From Flaveria trinervia (Eukaryota; Streptophyta; Magnoliopsida; Asterales; Asteraceae), in contig CM046451.1 in NCBI GenBank assembly GCA_025506515.1, positions 70,881,932 to 70,945,931 of the forward strand: DNA of 64,000 bases, written 5' to 3'. A model generated the notes under the pieces. It was not told the origin of the DNA. It made no database searches and saw only the letters and a list, made by a program, of their open reading frames with translations. Positions 45,183 through 56,455 of the stretch are shown piece after piece. The stretch's first letter is position 1; the number at the start of each line of letters is the position of its first letter. The translations under genes and the position numbers were made by a program.

Positions 45183-46539
45183 AGCCATAACTTAGGGAAT
45201 AATCTTATGGAACAACCGAATGCGGCAGCATAGCCGTCCATATGCAAACGGGATTCTTTGTTTATGTTAGCTTGATTTAGGAATGGTAGTGATTGTTATA
45301 AGGTTAGTGAATGTTAGAAGGTTAATAATCAAATGATAATGATTAAAACTAAAAGAGATTTAGTAGAAGAAATAATAAAAGTAAGAACATAAAGTTATGA
45401 GATTAATTGAATGTTAGGATGATTAAACAATATATAAATGCATAATATAAAATCAATATAAGGTTACCTTAGTATTTGAAACTTCTTGAAATTACTTGTA
45501 AAAGAAAATTCTTGAAATTGATCAAAACCAAAGAATGAAAGAAAGGTTCGTTAGTGAGATTATTAGAGAATGTGCAAATGAAAAGTGAGGCCTAAGCCTT
45601 GCTTTTATAGTTGAGGTTAGGAGGAGGTTATGAATGGTGTTAATGATGAGTTACAAGTCTTTTAAAAAGGGTTATGATTTTAAAATAAATATAAGATTAA
45701 ATAAAATAAATAGATAAAATAATAATTACAAACATCAATTGAGTTAATACCCCGGCAGCATTAAGACTGATGCTTTTCCGCCTGGTGGTAACGGGACTAC
45801 CCTCCTTAGCGGGATCTACTTCCTTTGTTATCCTTAGGCTCTTTTTGATTACGTAGAAACTTGGATGATTTTTAGCCTTTGATGCGTACTCGCGTGATCA
45901 ATCGATGGACGGGGGAATTGCGTGAATGACGAGACCGGCCTACTGAAGGGCAAGCACCAACGAATTACTCACTTCATTCACAGCGCAGGGGAGAGACGCT
46001 CTCAACGGCTAGGCGCCAATATCTTTCTGAGTTATTCCAGCTTCTTCATGATTTTGTGCCGCGGTGAAAAATAAAAAAAAAATAAAAAAAATTAAACTTT
46101 TAAAACCTTAATTTTAAATAAATCCAACTTATTTTCTTATAAAACCTTTATAACTTTTATAAAACTTGTAACCTTATAATTTGATTATTTATTTTCAATA
46201 ATTAAAATTCATAATTACTAATAAAACTTTTTTAGTATATTAAAATTTATTTTATAACTTTATAAGTTTTAATAAGTCTTTTCTATTTAGTTATTTATTG
46301 TAAAATGATTTATAAACTTTATAATTTTATGAAAAAGAAATATTTATAAATCAATGAATTATTATAAGTTGTTTAAATGATATATTAAACAAATCAATTC
46401 ATAATATTGTTTAAACTACACATCTAATCCATATAGATCATTAATATAAAAAATAAGTTAAATAAAGAAATTCATATCGTATGAAAGTTCAATTTTAGTT
46501 TGGGTTCAGGTTAATAACTTAAAAATAGAAGATGTTACA
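45183..46539 (-). repeat. Left LTR of element C, piece 3
   Basis: It resumes with AGCCATAACTTAGG, aligning with AGCCATCACTTAGG at 49066 in the right LTR, and ends at GATGTTACA (46531-46539), matching GATGTTGCA at 50050-50058. An extra block at 45731-46092 has no equivalent in the right LTR. Confidence 0.85.
45731..46092. other. GC-rich insert with A-rich tail in left LTR of C
   Basis: About 360 bases (ACCCCGGCAGCATTAAGACT ... GCCGCGGTGAAAAAT then an A-rich run) are present only in the left copy. Base composition differs sharply from the AT-rich LTR around it. I do not recognise it; an A-rich end would fit a short retroposed sequence, but no clean target duplication or polymerase III boxes are evident. 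Confidence 0.5.
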
Positions 46540-47676
46540 GTCTCCCCTACTTTAAGAGTAGACTAATTTCATGGATATGAGGAGACTTGGATTTCATTTC
46601 ACATTTGCAAGGGAACTCTTGAAAGCGTTTAAACTCAACAAGTTTAATTATGATGTTTTAATATGCTTATGTTTGTTAAGTTTCATAATTCATGATTTCA
46701 TGTGTTTCTTGACAAAGTGTGTAAGGTCATTAATTTAGAATTTTAGTTGATAACTTTTGTATTTTAGACGGTTCAAGACGATTAAGAAGGTTTTGTCATG
46801 AGGGAAGCACTAAGTATTAGTTTGATATGATACTCGACTTAACGAACAGGAGAAAAATTTTTAAGACACTTTCGGATGAGATACGAATTCACATGAGCTT
46901 TTCAAAGCAAAAGACTTCGATATGGTTCTTAGATGATCGATTCTTGTTTACTATATCATTGAGGTTTCAAAGTTGCATTAGTGTAACGTTGATACAAGAA
47001 TCGTATTTGTTAAGATTAATGGATTCAGATCAGAATATTAGTATCATTGAAATAGGGTTCCAAAATAAGTACGAGTTTTAAGATTCAGGAGGACAAAATC
47101 AATGATGAAACAATGAGAACAAGATGTTTCAAGTGTAACGTTTGGTTTACAAACCAAAGCAATACATTGACTTATCAAAGTATTAGGTCAACTACAACCT
47201 TAATGAAGACATGCATACCTATAAGCGGACACTCACCCTAAGGGTTCCCAGGTAAGGTAAACAGATCCATCGGTTGATTTGGATTTATATGAATACCTTG
47301 CCTAGACAGAACACCTTGAGATACAGATATCACACTCTTCCAGCATTACATGTTTTAAGTTGTAGGACACAGACTTTGACAAGACTTGAAACCACAAATA
47401 ACGATTCAAAGCTCATTTTGAAAACCATTTAATTTAGGAACATAATACCTTAGAATATGATTTAAGATACGTGTGTTTATTGATAAGAATCAAAGTATAA
47501 GAAAAATCACATAAGGCATATAATCACATATCAAGTATAAACATATAAGCATATAAGATCCTATCTAAGCATATAAAATACATGAGAGGACTCATATGTA
47601 AGGGTACTTAGTTATAGCCTAGGTAATTCCATTTGTAATAACCTAATTCCCTATATCCATGGCTCTGATACCAATC
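46540..47676 (-). other. Non-coding internal domain of element C
   Basis: Bounded on the minus strand by a primer binding site and the purine tract AAAGTAGGGGAGAC (46540-46555). I find no gag, protease, RT or integrase motif on either strand. The longest open stretch (46827-47081) has no recognisable motif. Confidence 0.75.
47662..47673 (-). other. Primer binding site of element C
   Basis: On the minus strand TGGTATCAGAGC lies 3 bases after the LTR end, matching initiator tRNA-Met as in the other elements here. It fixes the orientation of C as minus. Confidence 0.85.
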
Positions 47677-47963
47677 TGTCACACCTCGACTGATGGCGGA
47701 ATCATCGAGGCAAATGAATATGAAACGATTGTTCATAGCACATGGAACTAAATAAGTTGGAATAATATTAAATACAATTTTTCATTGAACAATACTAGAC
47801 AATAAAATATTAATTTACCATAAAGATATAAACAACAACATAAGATGTTTAATTAAACTAAGTCCAAGTCCCATATGAGCAAGAAGAGTTCCTCAAGTAG
47901 CAATCCTGAAACATATTAAAAATAAAAGGTCAACTTTGAGATTTGGTGAGTTTCCATGGGTTA

Positions 47964-48010
<47 letters not shown>

Positions 48011-50058
48011 TTATATATATATATATAATATTTACAAGTAGCAATTCATGTCAATGGTTATAAATTTTGAAAGTTTATAGAACTCATATAACTACAATCA
48101 AACCTTAACAGATTACAAGATTAAACGATTAGCTAAGTGTACTTGGATTAACCAAGTAGGCTTGTCAGGCCCATAGATCTATGACGTCGCCACGCTAGCA
48201 ATAGTTAATGATTGTCAACATATAATGTATCTCATATAACATTCACAATAATATCAATAACCATGACAAAAAGTAAAGATGAATTTCATGTGTATTTACA
48301 AGTATCAATATGTTTACAATTTTAAGTTTATAATTTTAATATGTTTCATCTCAAAAAGTGTGAAATAAAGTAAAAAGGGGGCACGGGAAACTCACATGGT
48401 ATAATGATGGTTGTAGTGTACATAAGAAAGCTTGGATATTCAAGAGTTAAAGGTGATGTCCTAAATGATAAAAAGAAACAATAACTTGAGATCGGAATTC
48501 ATTACAAGAAGTTAGGACGCTTAGAAATGCCAATAAGCAAAAGGTAGATTAAAAAAACAATTCTTGTACCAATTTTAGATTCTGGACAGAATGTTTGGTA
48601 CATTTTTGAACGGGTTTTTAAAATAGCAAATAGTTTCATAAAATTATGAAAATTTACATTTGACTATTTCAAAGTCTTTCGGACAACTTTTGTTCAGAAA
48701 CATGTTTATGAAAAGATCTGTAAATAGGTCAAAAAAGCAGCACAAGACAGAAGGTGCTGAAATGCGCACTTATCTTGTGAATGTTATTGTTGAGTTGTCC
48801 GATTGATTTTGAAGACCTATAAACTAACTTTAAAAGATAATTCAATGAAATTTATATTGGAGTCTGATTTTACTCAAATTTAGTTTGTTATGATCAAGTT
48901 ATGATCGGTTGAAGTCAGATTATATTCTACCAAAATTATAGTAAGGAACTTATGTGCACTTTTAAAATTGTTAAAGCATGAAACGGGTTAGAAAAAATTT
49001 ATTATGTCGATATATGATATATTAGAAATCATTTGATTTATATAAAAGTATTCCAAGACTTCAGCATAGCCATCACTTAGGAAACTAATCTTGTGGAATA
49101 ACCGAATGCAGCTGCATAGCCGTCCATATGCAAACGGGATTCTTTGTTTATGTTAGCTTCATTTAGGAATGTTAGTGATTGTTATAAGGTTAGTGAATGT
49201 TATAATTTTAATGATCAAATGATAATGATTAAAATTAAAATAGATTTAGTAGAAGAAAGAATAAAAGTAAGAACACAAAAGTTATGAGATTAATTGGATG
49301 TTAAGATGATTAAACAATATATAAATGTATAATGTAAAAGCAATATAAGGTTACCTTAGTATTTGAAACTTCTTGAAATTACTTGTAAAAGAAAATTCTT
49401 GATATTGATCAAAACCAAAGAATGAAAGAAAGGTTTGTTAGTGAGATTTTTAGAGAATGAGCAAATGAAAAGTAAGGCCTAAGCCTTGCTTTTATAGTTG
49501 AGGTTAGGAGTATGTTATGAATGGTGTTAATGGTGAGTCATAAGTCTTTCAAAAATGGTTAGGATTTTCAAATAAATAAATAGATAAAATAATACTTACA
49601 ATTTAAACTATTAATTTATTAAAACCTTAATTTTAATTTAATCCTACTTATTTTCTTATAAAATCTTTATAACTTTTATAAACCTTATAACATTATAATT
49701 TGATTATTTCTTTTCAATATTAAAATTCATAATTACTAATAAAACTTTATAAGTTTATTAAAATTATTTTATAACTTTATAAGTTTTAATAAGTCTTTTC
49801 CATTTAGTTATTTATTGTAAAATGATTTATAAACTTTATAATTTTATGAAAAATAATTATTTATAAATCAATGAATTATTATAAGTTGTTTAAATGATAA
49901 ATTAAACAAATCAATCCACAATATTGTTTAAACTACACGTCTAATCCATATAATTCATTAATATAAAAAATATATGTTAAATAAAGAAATTCATATCATA
50001 TGAAAGTTCAATTTTAGTTCGGGTTCGGGTTAATAACTTGAAAATGGCGGATGTTGCA
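47677..50058 (-). repeat. Right (5') LTR of element C, uninterrupted
   Basis: 2382 bp, TGTCACACCTCG ... GGATGTTGCA on the plus strand, followed by GTAGG. It serves as the reference for reassembling the three pieces of the left LTR, from which it differs by roughly 10 percent by eye. Confidence 0.88.
47967..48031. repeat. (AT)n microsatellite
   Basis: About 65 bases of nearly pure AT repeat. It sits at the position where the left LTR has a short TA-rich stretch that was the target of gypsy element 1 (12800-12812). Confidence 0.95.
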
Positions 50059-51601
50059 GTAGGTTTCCTTCATCTCTGGTTTTACTCCTAAAATCAACTT
50101 CATTTCCTCTGTAACTTTCTCAAAACAATGGCACTAAACCCTCACACAACCAAGTCACACTCTTTGACTCTTCCAAGGATGTTTACTTCTCTGAAATCAT
50201 CCACTTCCTTACTCAATCCACCTACTACACTACCCTAACTATCAACCCCATGGTTTACTCAAACCAAATGATAGAGTTTTGGGGGAACGGATAGATTGAA
50301 ACCCTAAACGGAGTTAGGGTTATTAGGTCAAGTATTTATGGTCAGGAATTGATTATATCTAAACAATCATCAGGGAGCACCTTGAGCTCCATGATGAGGG
50401 TTCTCCTATGGAATTCTCCAATCAGACCTAGATGACACATATACCCAAATGGGATATGGTGGTGATATGAGCAGATCAACGGTGTACAAGTTCAATTTCT
50501 CCTACAACTAGAAATTCCTACTTCACGTAGTCCTTCACTACTTGTCAAATAAGTGTGGGGGTTGGGATCAAATTCCCTATGAACTAGGATGCTTAGTTCA
50601 CGGGTTGGTAAAAGGCCTCAGGTTCAAATACTCATGGTTTGTGTTGATCAATCTTATGGGAAACCTTCAAAGGGAAACATTTTACATGTATCCCGGTTTA
50701 TTCAGTACATAATCAACTATGAGCAGGATCAAAGTAAGCTTGTCTGTGCAGCCACTCTACCTATCCCTCACATGAGGTTGGTCATCTTCAAGGTGTTGAA
50801 GAAGGTATCCATCAACTTCACCAGAAGACACACTGACCTTCTTCCAAGTGTGATTGAGCCAATGGCTCCTAGTGACATCCTTGTTAACCCCACAGGCGAT
50901 GAACCCACACCAGCAATAACCATTACATTACCAAATATGTGTTCTCACCCAATCAAGATTACATATCAGAGATGCTCTAAGCAAACCCTTGTTAATTTCT
51001 AGAGAGATCTCTAATTTCTAGCCCCCATCAGCAAACCCAAACTAAGGTGATTCCTATTTGTGTGGAGAGGACTCATGTAGATTCAGTTGCCACTAATGAA
51101 GGAGCCTCAATGGACCCTCAGGACAGTGGTAACATATCTGAGACTGTATCTATGAAAAATGTGCCTTTTGATGACTCTGAAAGAAACATCATTAAGCAAG
51201 GGAAACTAGGGCGCCAAGAAACCACAATTGGTGGTGACGATGAACATACTAGGTATGTTACCTCATCTCCATGTGATTCTTCTAAAGAAGATACGGGAAG
51301 TATGTAACTCACCATTAACGACCTACTTTCTAAAGTTTCAAACCTTGAATCCAGGGTTAAGACTTTAGAGGATAGGTCTGGCATTGGCAACTTGAGATTG
51401 AAAATCTCAAGGCTCAACTAGCTGATAAACAGATTGAGAGATCTATTAGGCATGTACCAGTACAAGTCTTTCTGACTTCCTCCTTTAGCTTATTTAGCTC
51501 TTAAGATGATGCTACCAAAAATGGGGAGAATGTTCAGAGTGAAACACACATGGAGTAGCAAAGCTTAGTTCTCTTTACACTTTCTTCAAGATATCCTGCT
51601 C
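50059..51601 (+). pseudogene. Env-like ORF of element B, leader and N-terminal half
   Basis: The leader (TCTTTCTCAAAACA type) leads to ATG at 50128 (MALNPHTTKSH), orthologous to the start in E. The N-terminal domain is broken by several frame changes (50180, 50560), but YSWFVLINLMGNL-like and VSRFIQYIINYEQDQSKLVCAA (50690-50760) are clear. Then come the Pro/Thr linker and the region before the coiled coil, ending ENVQSETHME (about 51563) and a few aligned residues. The sequence then switches strand at about 51601; the missing second half follows in inverted orientation. Confidence 0.75.
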
Positions 51602-54062
51602 AGCAATCAATTGCTTTCAGAAGTTCTTCACATAAAAAAATGTTCTATGTGTTTGTTTTGATTGCACCAGCCTTACTTGATCCAACAAACTCCCCCTAGG
51701 CTAGTGCTACCAAAACCTTACTTGTTTCTACTTCTCAAAACTTTCAGAACCAAGGAGAGAAGATGCTTATCTGCCTCTTTGTTCTTTCCAGATGTAGTGT
51801 TGAGAAGTTTGTACAAATCTTTCATAGACAACAGATCAAGTCTATCACTCTGAATGATGTGTACCCTTTGTTGTGACCCTTTGAAGAGAGTTAGTTGTAG
51901 GGATTTGTATTCATACTACCATCTAACTATAGATTCCAATTCAGGGCCTTCAACCATTTGTAGAAAGGCTTTGCCTTTGGTTGCTGACCCTTCCTTTTAA
52001 TCCTTCTCTCTCAGCTTCAACTTTTCTTCAATCTTGGCCCTTGCAGTCAGTTCAGCTAGATGAAGACTGCTCAGATGAAGACTGCTCAGATGATTTCTAA
52101 TGTGAGCAGCTATCAGAGTTGGAGGGATTGGAGAATGGTTTCTCTACTAACTCAGCAATAGCAAATATGCTTATGTTGTAGCGGAGAAGAGGCATTAAGC
52201 GTGTTGACCCCACCATTCTCTCTTTCCATAACAAAGTTGTGAGAAAAACTTCGAACCTCCACTGGACTATTTTCTTTTTAGGAACAAGAGGTTGAGATGG
52301 TAACTTGTCTTCCTTCCTAGTGTCCAGTAGATGCACTAGCTTTCTTCTCAGCTTCTTCTCTTCTTCTTCAAAAGAATCAAAATTAGTTGCCAAGAGTTTG
52401 AGAACCCGGTCCATGTTCCTCTAGGAAGATCGAGGAATTGTTCTCTTGTGAGGGAACATGAGGAGCCATCAATAAAAGTTAGTTTGATGGACCCCTCCTC
52501 ACAAGAGATATCACTCAGAGTAGTACATTTAATGAGCTTCCTCTTGATCTCCTTGAACTCTTCCAAGGTTAGAGGTTTAGATAATTGAGAGGATGACTTA
52601 GGTGGTTGTTGGGTAGATGATGGTTGGGTTCTAGGGAGTGTTTTGGGTTTGAGGATGAGTAGTCGTGGTGGTTGTTTTGATGGAATGGATGTGGTAGAAG
52701 GTATGGATGATGGTGTGGGCTTAGGAGTGTGAGGCTCAGTGATTGGTTTGGTTTTAAAAGGGAAAGGTAGAGGTGTTGGTTCTGGTTGAGGTTGTGGTTG
52801 TGGTACAGGTTCAGAAGTCATCTCATGTATTCTTCTATACATGTCCTTCCTTCTTCTTCAGCGAATGTCAGTCTTGATATCACCAACATGTCATTATAGG
52901 ATCTTTTCAGACATGGGGCCAACCTGCCTGCTAGAGAAGCCATGGGCCCTGAGATAATCCTTCATCTTGGCTTTATCTCCAATCTTCTTGATAACTACAA
53001 GTTAAGCTTCTTCCTCTTTCTTCTTTTTCCCCTTCAGCTTTTCCCCAGAAGCCCTCTTTCTCTCTTTGTTTATTTGGTCTTGTTCTTTGTTGAAAAGCCA
53101 CAAAACCATATCATTATCATAAGGAGCAAGTTCCTTAAGTGAGAATCCTCTAGAGCTCTAAAAAGCTATCCTTTCATTCCTAAGCTGTTGCTCAACTTCC
53201 TCTTTCTTTCTCAGTCTTTCTTCTTCTAAGGCCAACCTTGCTGCCTCTTCTTGTTCTTTCTGTAGTAGGGTTGCCTTCTCTAACTCTACTAACTCCTCAA
53301 GTGGTAAGAGGAGAACATCTTCATTGGCTAAACCAAGATTGATGAGACTGTTAATAATATCCACCCTTCTTCGGTTGTTGATAGCCTCCTGATTGACTAC
53401 AGCTGCTTTGCTACTTGTAGCTAATATAGTTTGAGGGAAGTCTACCTTTTCTTCTAAGCTTCTCCAATCTTTTCTCTTTTTACAGTTCTTCTACAGTCAA
53501 CTTTCTTTTACCCTTTATATCTTTGGAAGCTTGAGACTTCGGAGGTTCTTGTGAAGAGGATTCATGTTGGGGGTGGTGATTTGAGCTTGTGATGATGATG
53601 TTTGAGTGAGAGGTGTTTTGAGAAGTCTTCACTATTTACCTTAAATACCAGTTCAAGGACTCCATATGTGATAATTAGATCATCAGATAAAGAGTATAGC
53701 CCTCCCGCAACTTGGATCTAAGCTTCGGAAGTTTGGAATGATTCTTCCGCAGCTTTGACTTCAGCTTCGGAAGTTAGTGGGATGCACTATTTGTCCCAAT
53801 TGCTTCAATTGCTAGGCCATCAGTCCCCATATCCCATTCGAATTCAATCTCAGGTTCAATGTGGACTTTAGATTAACCAATTCCCTTGACAGGGGTAGAT
53901 GGTGTATTCCACCTTTGAAGCTCTTCAGCTCCAAAATATGCCAAAGCAACATCTGGACTTCGCTGTACAAGTGAGGATCTTATTGTAAATTTGGTTAGGA
54001 ATCTATTCAAATCAATGAGCATTCTTGGGTCCACTTGAAGGATAAGAGAAGGAGGCTCAGGG
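51602..54062 (-). pseudogene. Inverted 3' half of element B: env-like C-terminal half, PPT and LTR stub
   Basis: On the minus strand, from 54062 to 51718, it carries the second half of the env-like protein: YFGAEELQRW, Glu-rich helices (53364-53158), the Pro-rich stretch PQPQPEPTPLPFPFK (about 52810-52760), QFLDLPRGTW, KKKIVQWRFE and the end LRSRNK at 51718. This is followed by the polypurine tract (51688-51700) and about 85 bases of LTR ending CCAACA at 51687 on the plus strand. It continues where the plus-strand half at 51601 stops, so an inversion with breakpoints inside the env-like ORF and inside the LTR is the simplest explanation. Confidence 0.7.
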
Positions 54063-55585
54063 AAAATAATTAATTGTCGAGTAGGATATACTTAAGAAAA
54101 TAATCAACATCTGGATTTCAAAGTTTACACTTTTGTATTAATTTTGTCTTAAATCCAATCATATAAATATACTCATAATGGTTTCCCTTTTTTCTCCTTC
54201 TCCTTTATCTGCAAAAGTTGATACCTTAAATTTACCCAAAGACCGTCTTTGTTCTTAGTTTTCTTTACTCAAAAGCTTTCTAAAATGGTTAACCCTGAAC
54301 CCAAAAACCAACCAGATTTTTCCATCTACATTCACAAGCAACATAATCAAGTTACTCTATTGTCATCTAAGAAAGATCTAGGTTTATCAGACATTTGTCA
54401 CTACCTTTCTCAATCAAACTAGCTCACCGCACTTACTATAGATCCTCCACTGTATGAAAAACAACTCTTAGAATTCTGAAGGACTTGCCAAGAGTTTATC
54501 CTAGATGGTGAGAAAGCACTGTCTACCACAGCGCATGGAATGATAATTTTCATCACTCCAGCCACTATCAACATTTATCTGAGGCTGAATGATGAAAAAA
54601 GTGAGTTGTCCTTCCCAAAATATGTTGTCAATAACTCACTCCGGCAGATGGATTATGAGTGGGACTATTTTGTCAGAACCTTCAAAACTGATAAGGTTTC
54701 CTCTTAGTGGAAGTACCTACTTCATGTTGTAATCCATTCTTTATCTAATAAACATGGAGGTTGGGAGCAAATTCCTGAGAACTTATCCTATATGATCCAT
54801 GTGATGGTTCAAGGGGTCAAGTTCAAGTACTCCCGGTTTGTTTACACAAACTTGTTGGCTAAGTTGGACTCCTTAGAGTACTATATGTTCCCTAGATATG
54901 TTCAACACATTTTTAACTATGAACCATGCTCACAGTTAAGAGGAACATGCAATACTCTTAAATTAGGACAGATGAATCTCTACATCTTCGAAATAATGAG
55001 AAAGACCATTGTTGGCTTCTTAGTGGTAGAAACAACCCTAGTCCTAAAAATGTTAGAGCTTATTTCTTAATGTGACAACTTGAAAGCAGTGGCCAATGTT
55101 GAACCCACACCTTCTACATCCTCACCCCCAAAACAACCATAAATAATCCTTAGCTACTTAAGAAAAACCAAACGAGCCCTTGCATAAACTACTCAGGTTG
55201 TGTAGACACCCATACAAATCACTTATATAGGAGGAAGTGGAACCAAGAGCTCCCACTTCTCCAGAGAAGTAGATCACTCCCATTACTTTTTGATCATCAT
55301 TGAATTCCTCATGTTCAGCCAATAAACCCATTGCCCTAACCTAAGCCATCACTCTAAGTCTCAAAACTCAAGTGAACAACCTTCAGGGGACAACTACCAT
55401 CCCTAAGCTTTAGATCTTTGTCAATCTTTCCCTGACTTACAATTCTATGATAATGAGGATATGGTTTTTAGTGAGTACCATGATTTTTTATTCTCCTCCC
55501 CTACTAAGAATAGATGAGTGCTCCTAAATCGTCCATATCTAGCCCAAATCATCCAACCCCAACTGAGATGTACTCTCTTGAACAT
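54063..55585 (+). pseudogene. Sirevirus I: promoter-like block and env-like N-terminal part
   Basis: A TATA-like box CATATAAATATACTC (54160-54174) and a CT-rich leader precede ATG at 54285 (MVNPEPKNQPDFSIYI). One frame can be read from 54285 beyond 54790, broken only by TAG at 54420, TGA at 54477 and TAG at 54705; related copies have Gln or Trp there, so transitions explain them. Motifs: LTALTIDPPLYEKQLLEF, WKYLLHVVIHSLSNKHGGW, FKYSRFVYTNLLAKL and YMFPRYVQHIFNYE. After about 55070 it is a decayed Pro/Ser linker. It is the same subfamily as H. The rest of I is cut off by the LTR of H at 55586. Confidence 0.75.
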
Positions 55586-56385
55586 TGCAGGATCATTGAA
55601 GGGTGTAGAGTTACAACACAACAACACAAAGAGGAGATAAACTAAACTTAGATCAAACAGTAAAATAGATTAACCAAGTGGTGACACTAAGAACACAAGT
55701 AATATATGAGACAGAACATAAAGAACACAAGTGTTTGGTTTTCAAGAATGCAGTATATTGCCTTCTCTATGTTCTATTACAGGTGTTACAAAAACATATT
55801 CGAAAGATACAACAACATGGGATACTTATACAACATCCTACAACCGGCTATACTTTGAAAGCCAGCTGGATACAATTGACTAGACACACACAAAATCAAT
55901 TGTAGAGTCAAAAGGCAGATTGCCTTTTGACTAGTGACTATGACATGCCATAGCTCACATCCTTATCTATTACAAAAAGGATAAAGTACATAAAGTAGAA
56001 AGTTACAGACTCAAGACCTCAATGTACAGTTACCAAAAGGATGGACCTTTTCACCAAACCATGTTAGTTGGTGACTTGCAGAGTTGCAGCGGAAAGGTGT
56101 CCAGCTTTATGGAACAGTACATCAGATAAAGCATGTTACTAAAAGTCTTCGAAAGAAATCTGTCTTCATGAACTTGAAGCTTTGGAAGACTTTGTCTCTA
56201 AGGCTTTGGAAGACTTCATCTTTGGCTTCGGAAGATGTTGGTCTTGGCTTTGGAATATTTCACACTTAGAGTATTTCTGTTGCACATGTGAAACTTCCGA
56301 AGCTTTCCACTTTAATGCACTTGTGCAGCATGCAGGAAAGACTAAAGATGTTTAGGTTGCATCAGCCTTTTCATTAATCTCTACA
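55586..56385 (-). repeat. 3' LTR of element H
   Basis: On the minus strand TGTAGAGATTAATG ... GATCCTGCA, 800 bp. The terminal GATCCTGCA is shared with E. A TATA-like box GTATAAGTA is at about 55823-55831 (minus). CTTCGGAAG-type motifs stand upstream at 56145-56310. Confidence 0.85.
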
Positions 56386-56399
56386 AACTCCCCCTAGGC
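56386..56399 (-). other. Polypurine tract of element H
   Basis: On the minus strand GCCTAGGGGGAGTT directly before the LTR start TGTAGAG; identical core to E and B. Confidence 0.8.
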
Positions 56400-56455
56400 T
56401 GATGCTACCAAAACATTTAGAAAACTTCAGATATTAACAATCCTCATTAGGATGA

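Larger units (their letters stand above)
12506..50058 (-). mobile_element. Non-autonomous LTR element C (LARD-like), carrying nested insertions
   Basis: Two long direct repeats (left: 12506-12812 + 21942-23005 + 45183-46539; right: 47677-50058) flank only 1137 bases of non-coding DNA (46540-47676). In minus orientation a primer binding site (TGGTATCAGAGC) follows the right LTR and a purine tract (AAAGTAGGGGAGAC) precedes the left one, so it has the signals of a retrotransposon but no gag or pol. Ends are TG...CA. Target duplication is CTAGG (12501-12505) against GTAGG (50059-50063). The left LTR is split by gypsy elements 1 and 2. LARD-like is inferred from long LTRs without genes. Confidence 0.75.
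10166..54062 (+). mobile_element. Sirevirus element B, interrupted and partly inverted
   Basis: B consists of an RT/RNase H remnant (10166-11925), the pre-env spacer (11926-12505), the N-terminal half of the env-like ORF (50059-51601) and, inverted, the C-terminal half with polypurine tract and an LTR stub (51602-54062). The 12506-50058 block is a later insertion. The joins are supported by comparison with the complete element E, which has the same order: RNase H, CTTCCGAAG array, TATA-like box, leader, then an ORF beginning MALNP. Confidence 0.7.

Noticed and set aside
45731..46092. Calling this insert a SINE
   Set aside because: A-rich end is present, but I cannot see A and B boxes or a clear target duplication.
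46827..47081. 84-residue ORF in the internal domain of element C
   Set aside because: No motif, AT-rich composition, and length expected by chance.
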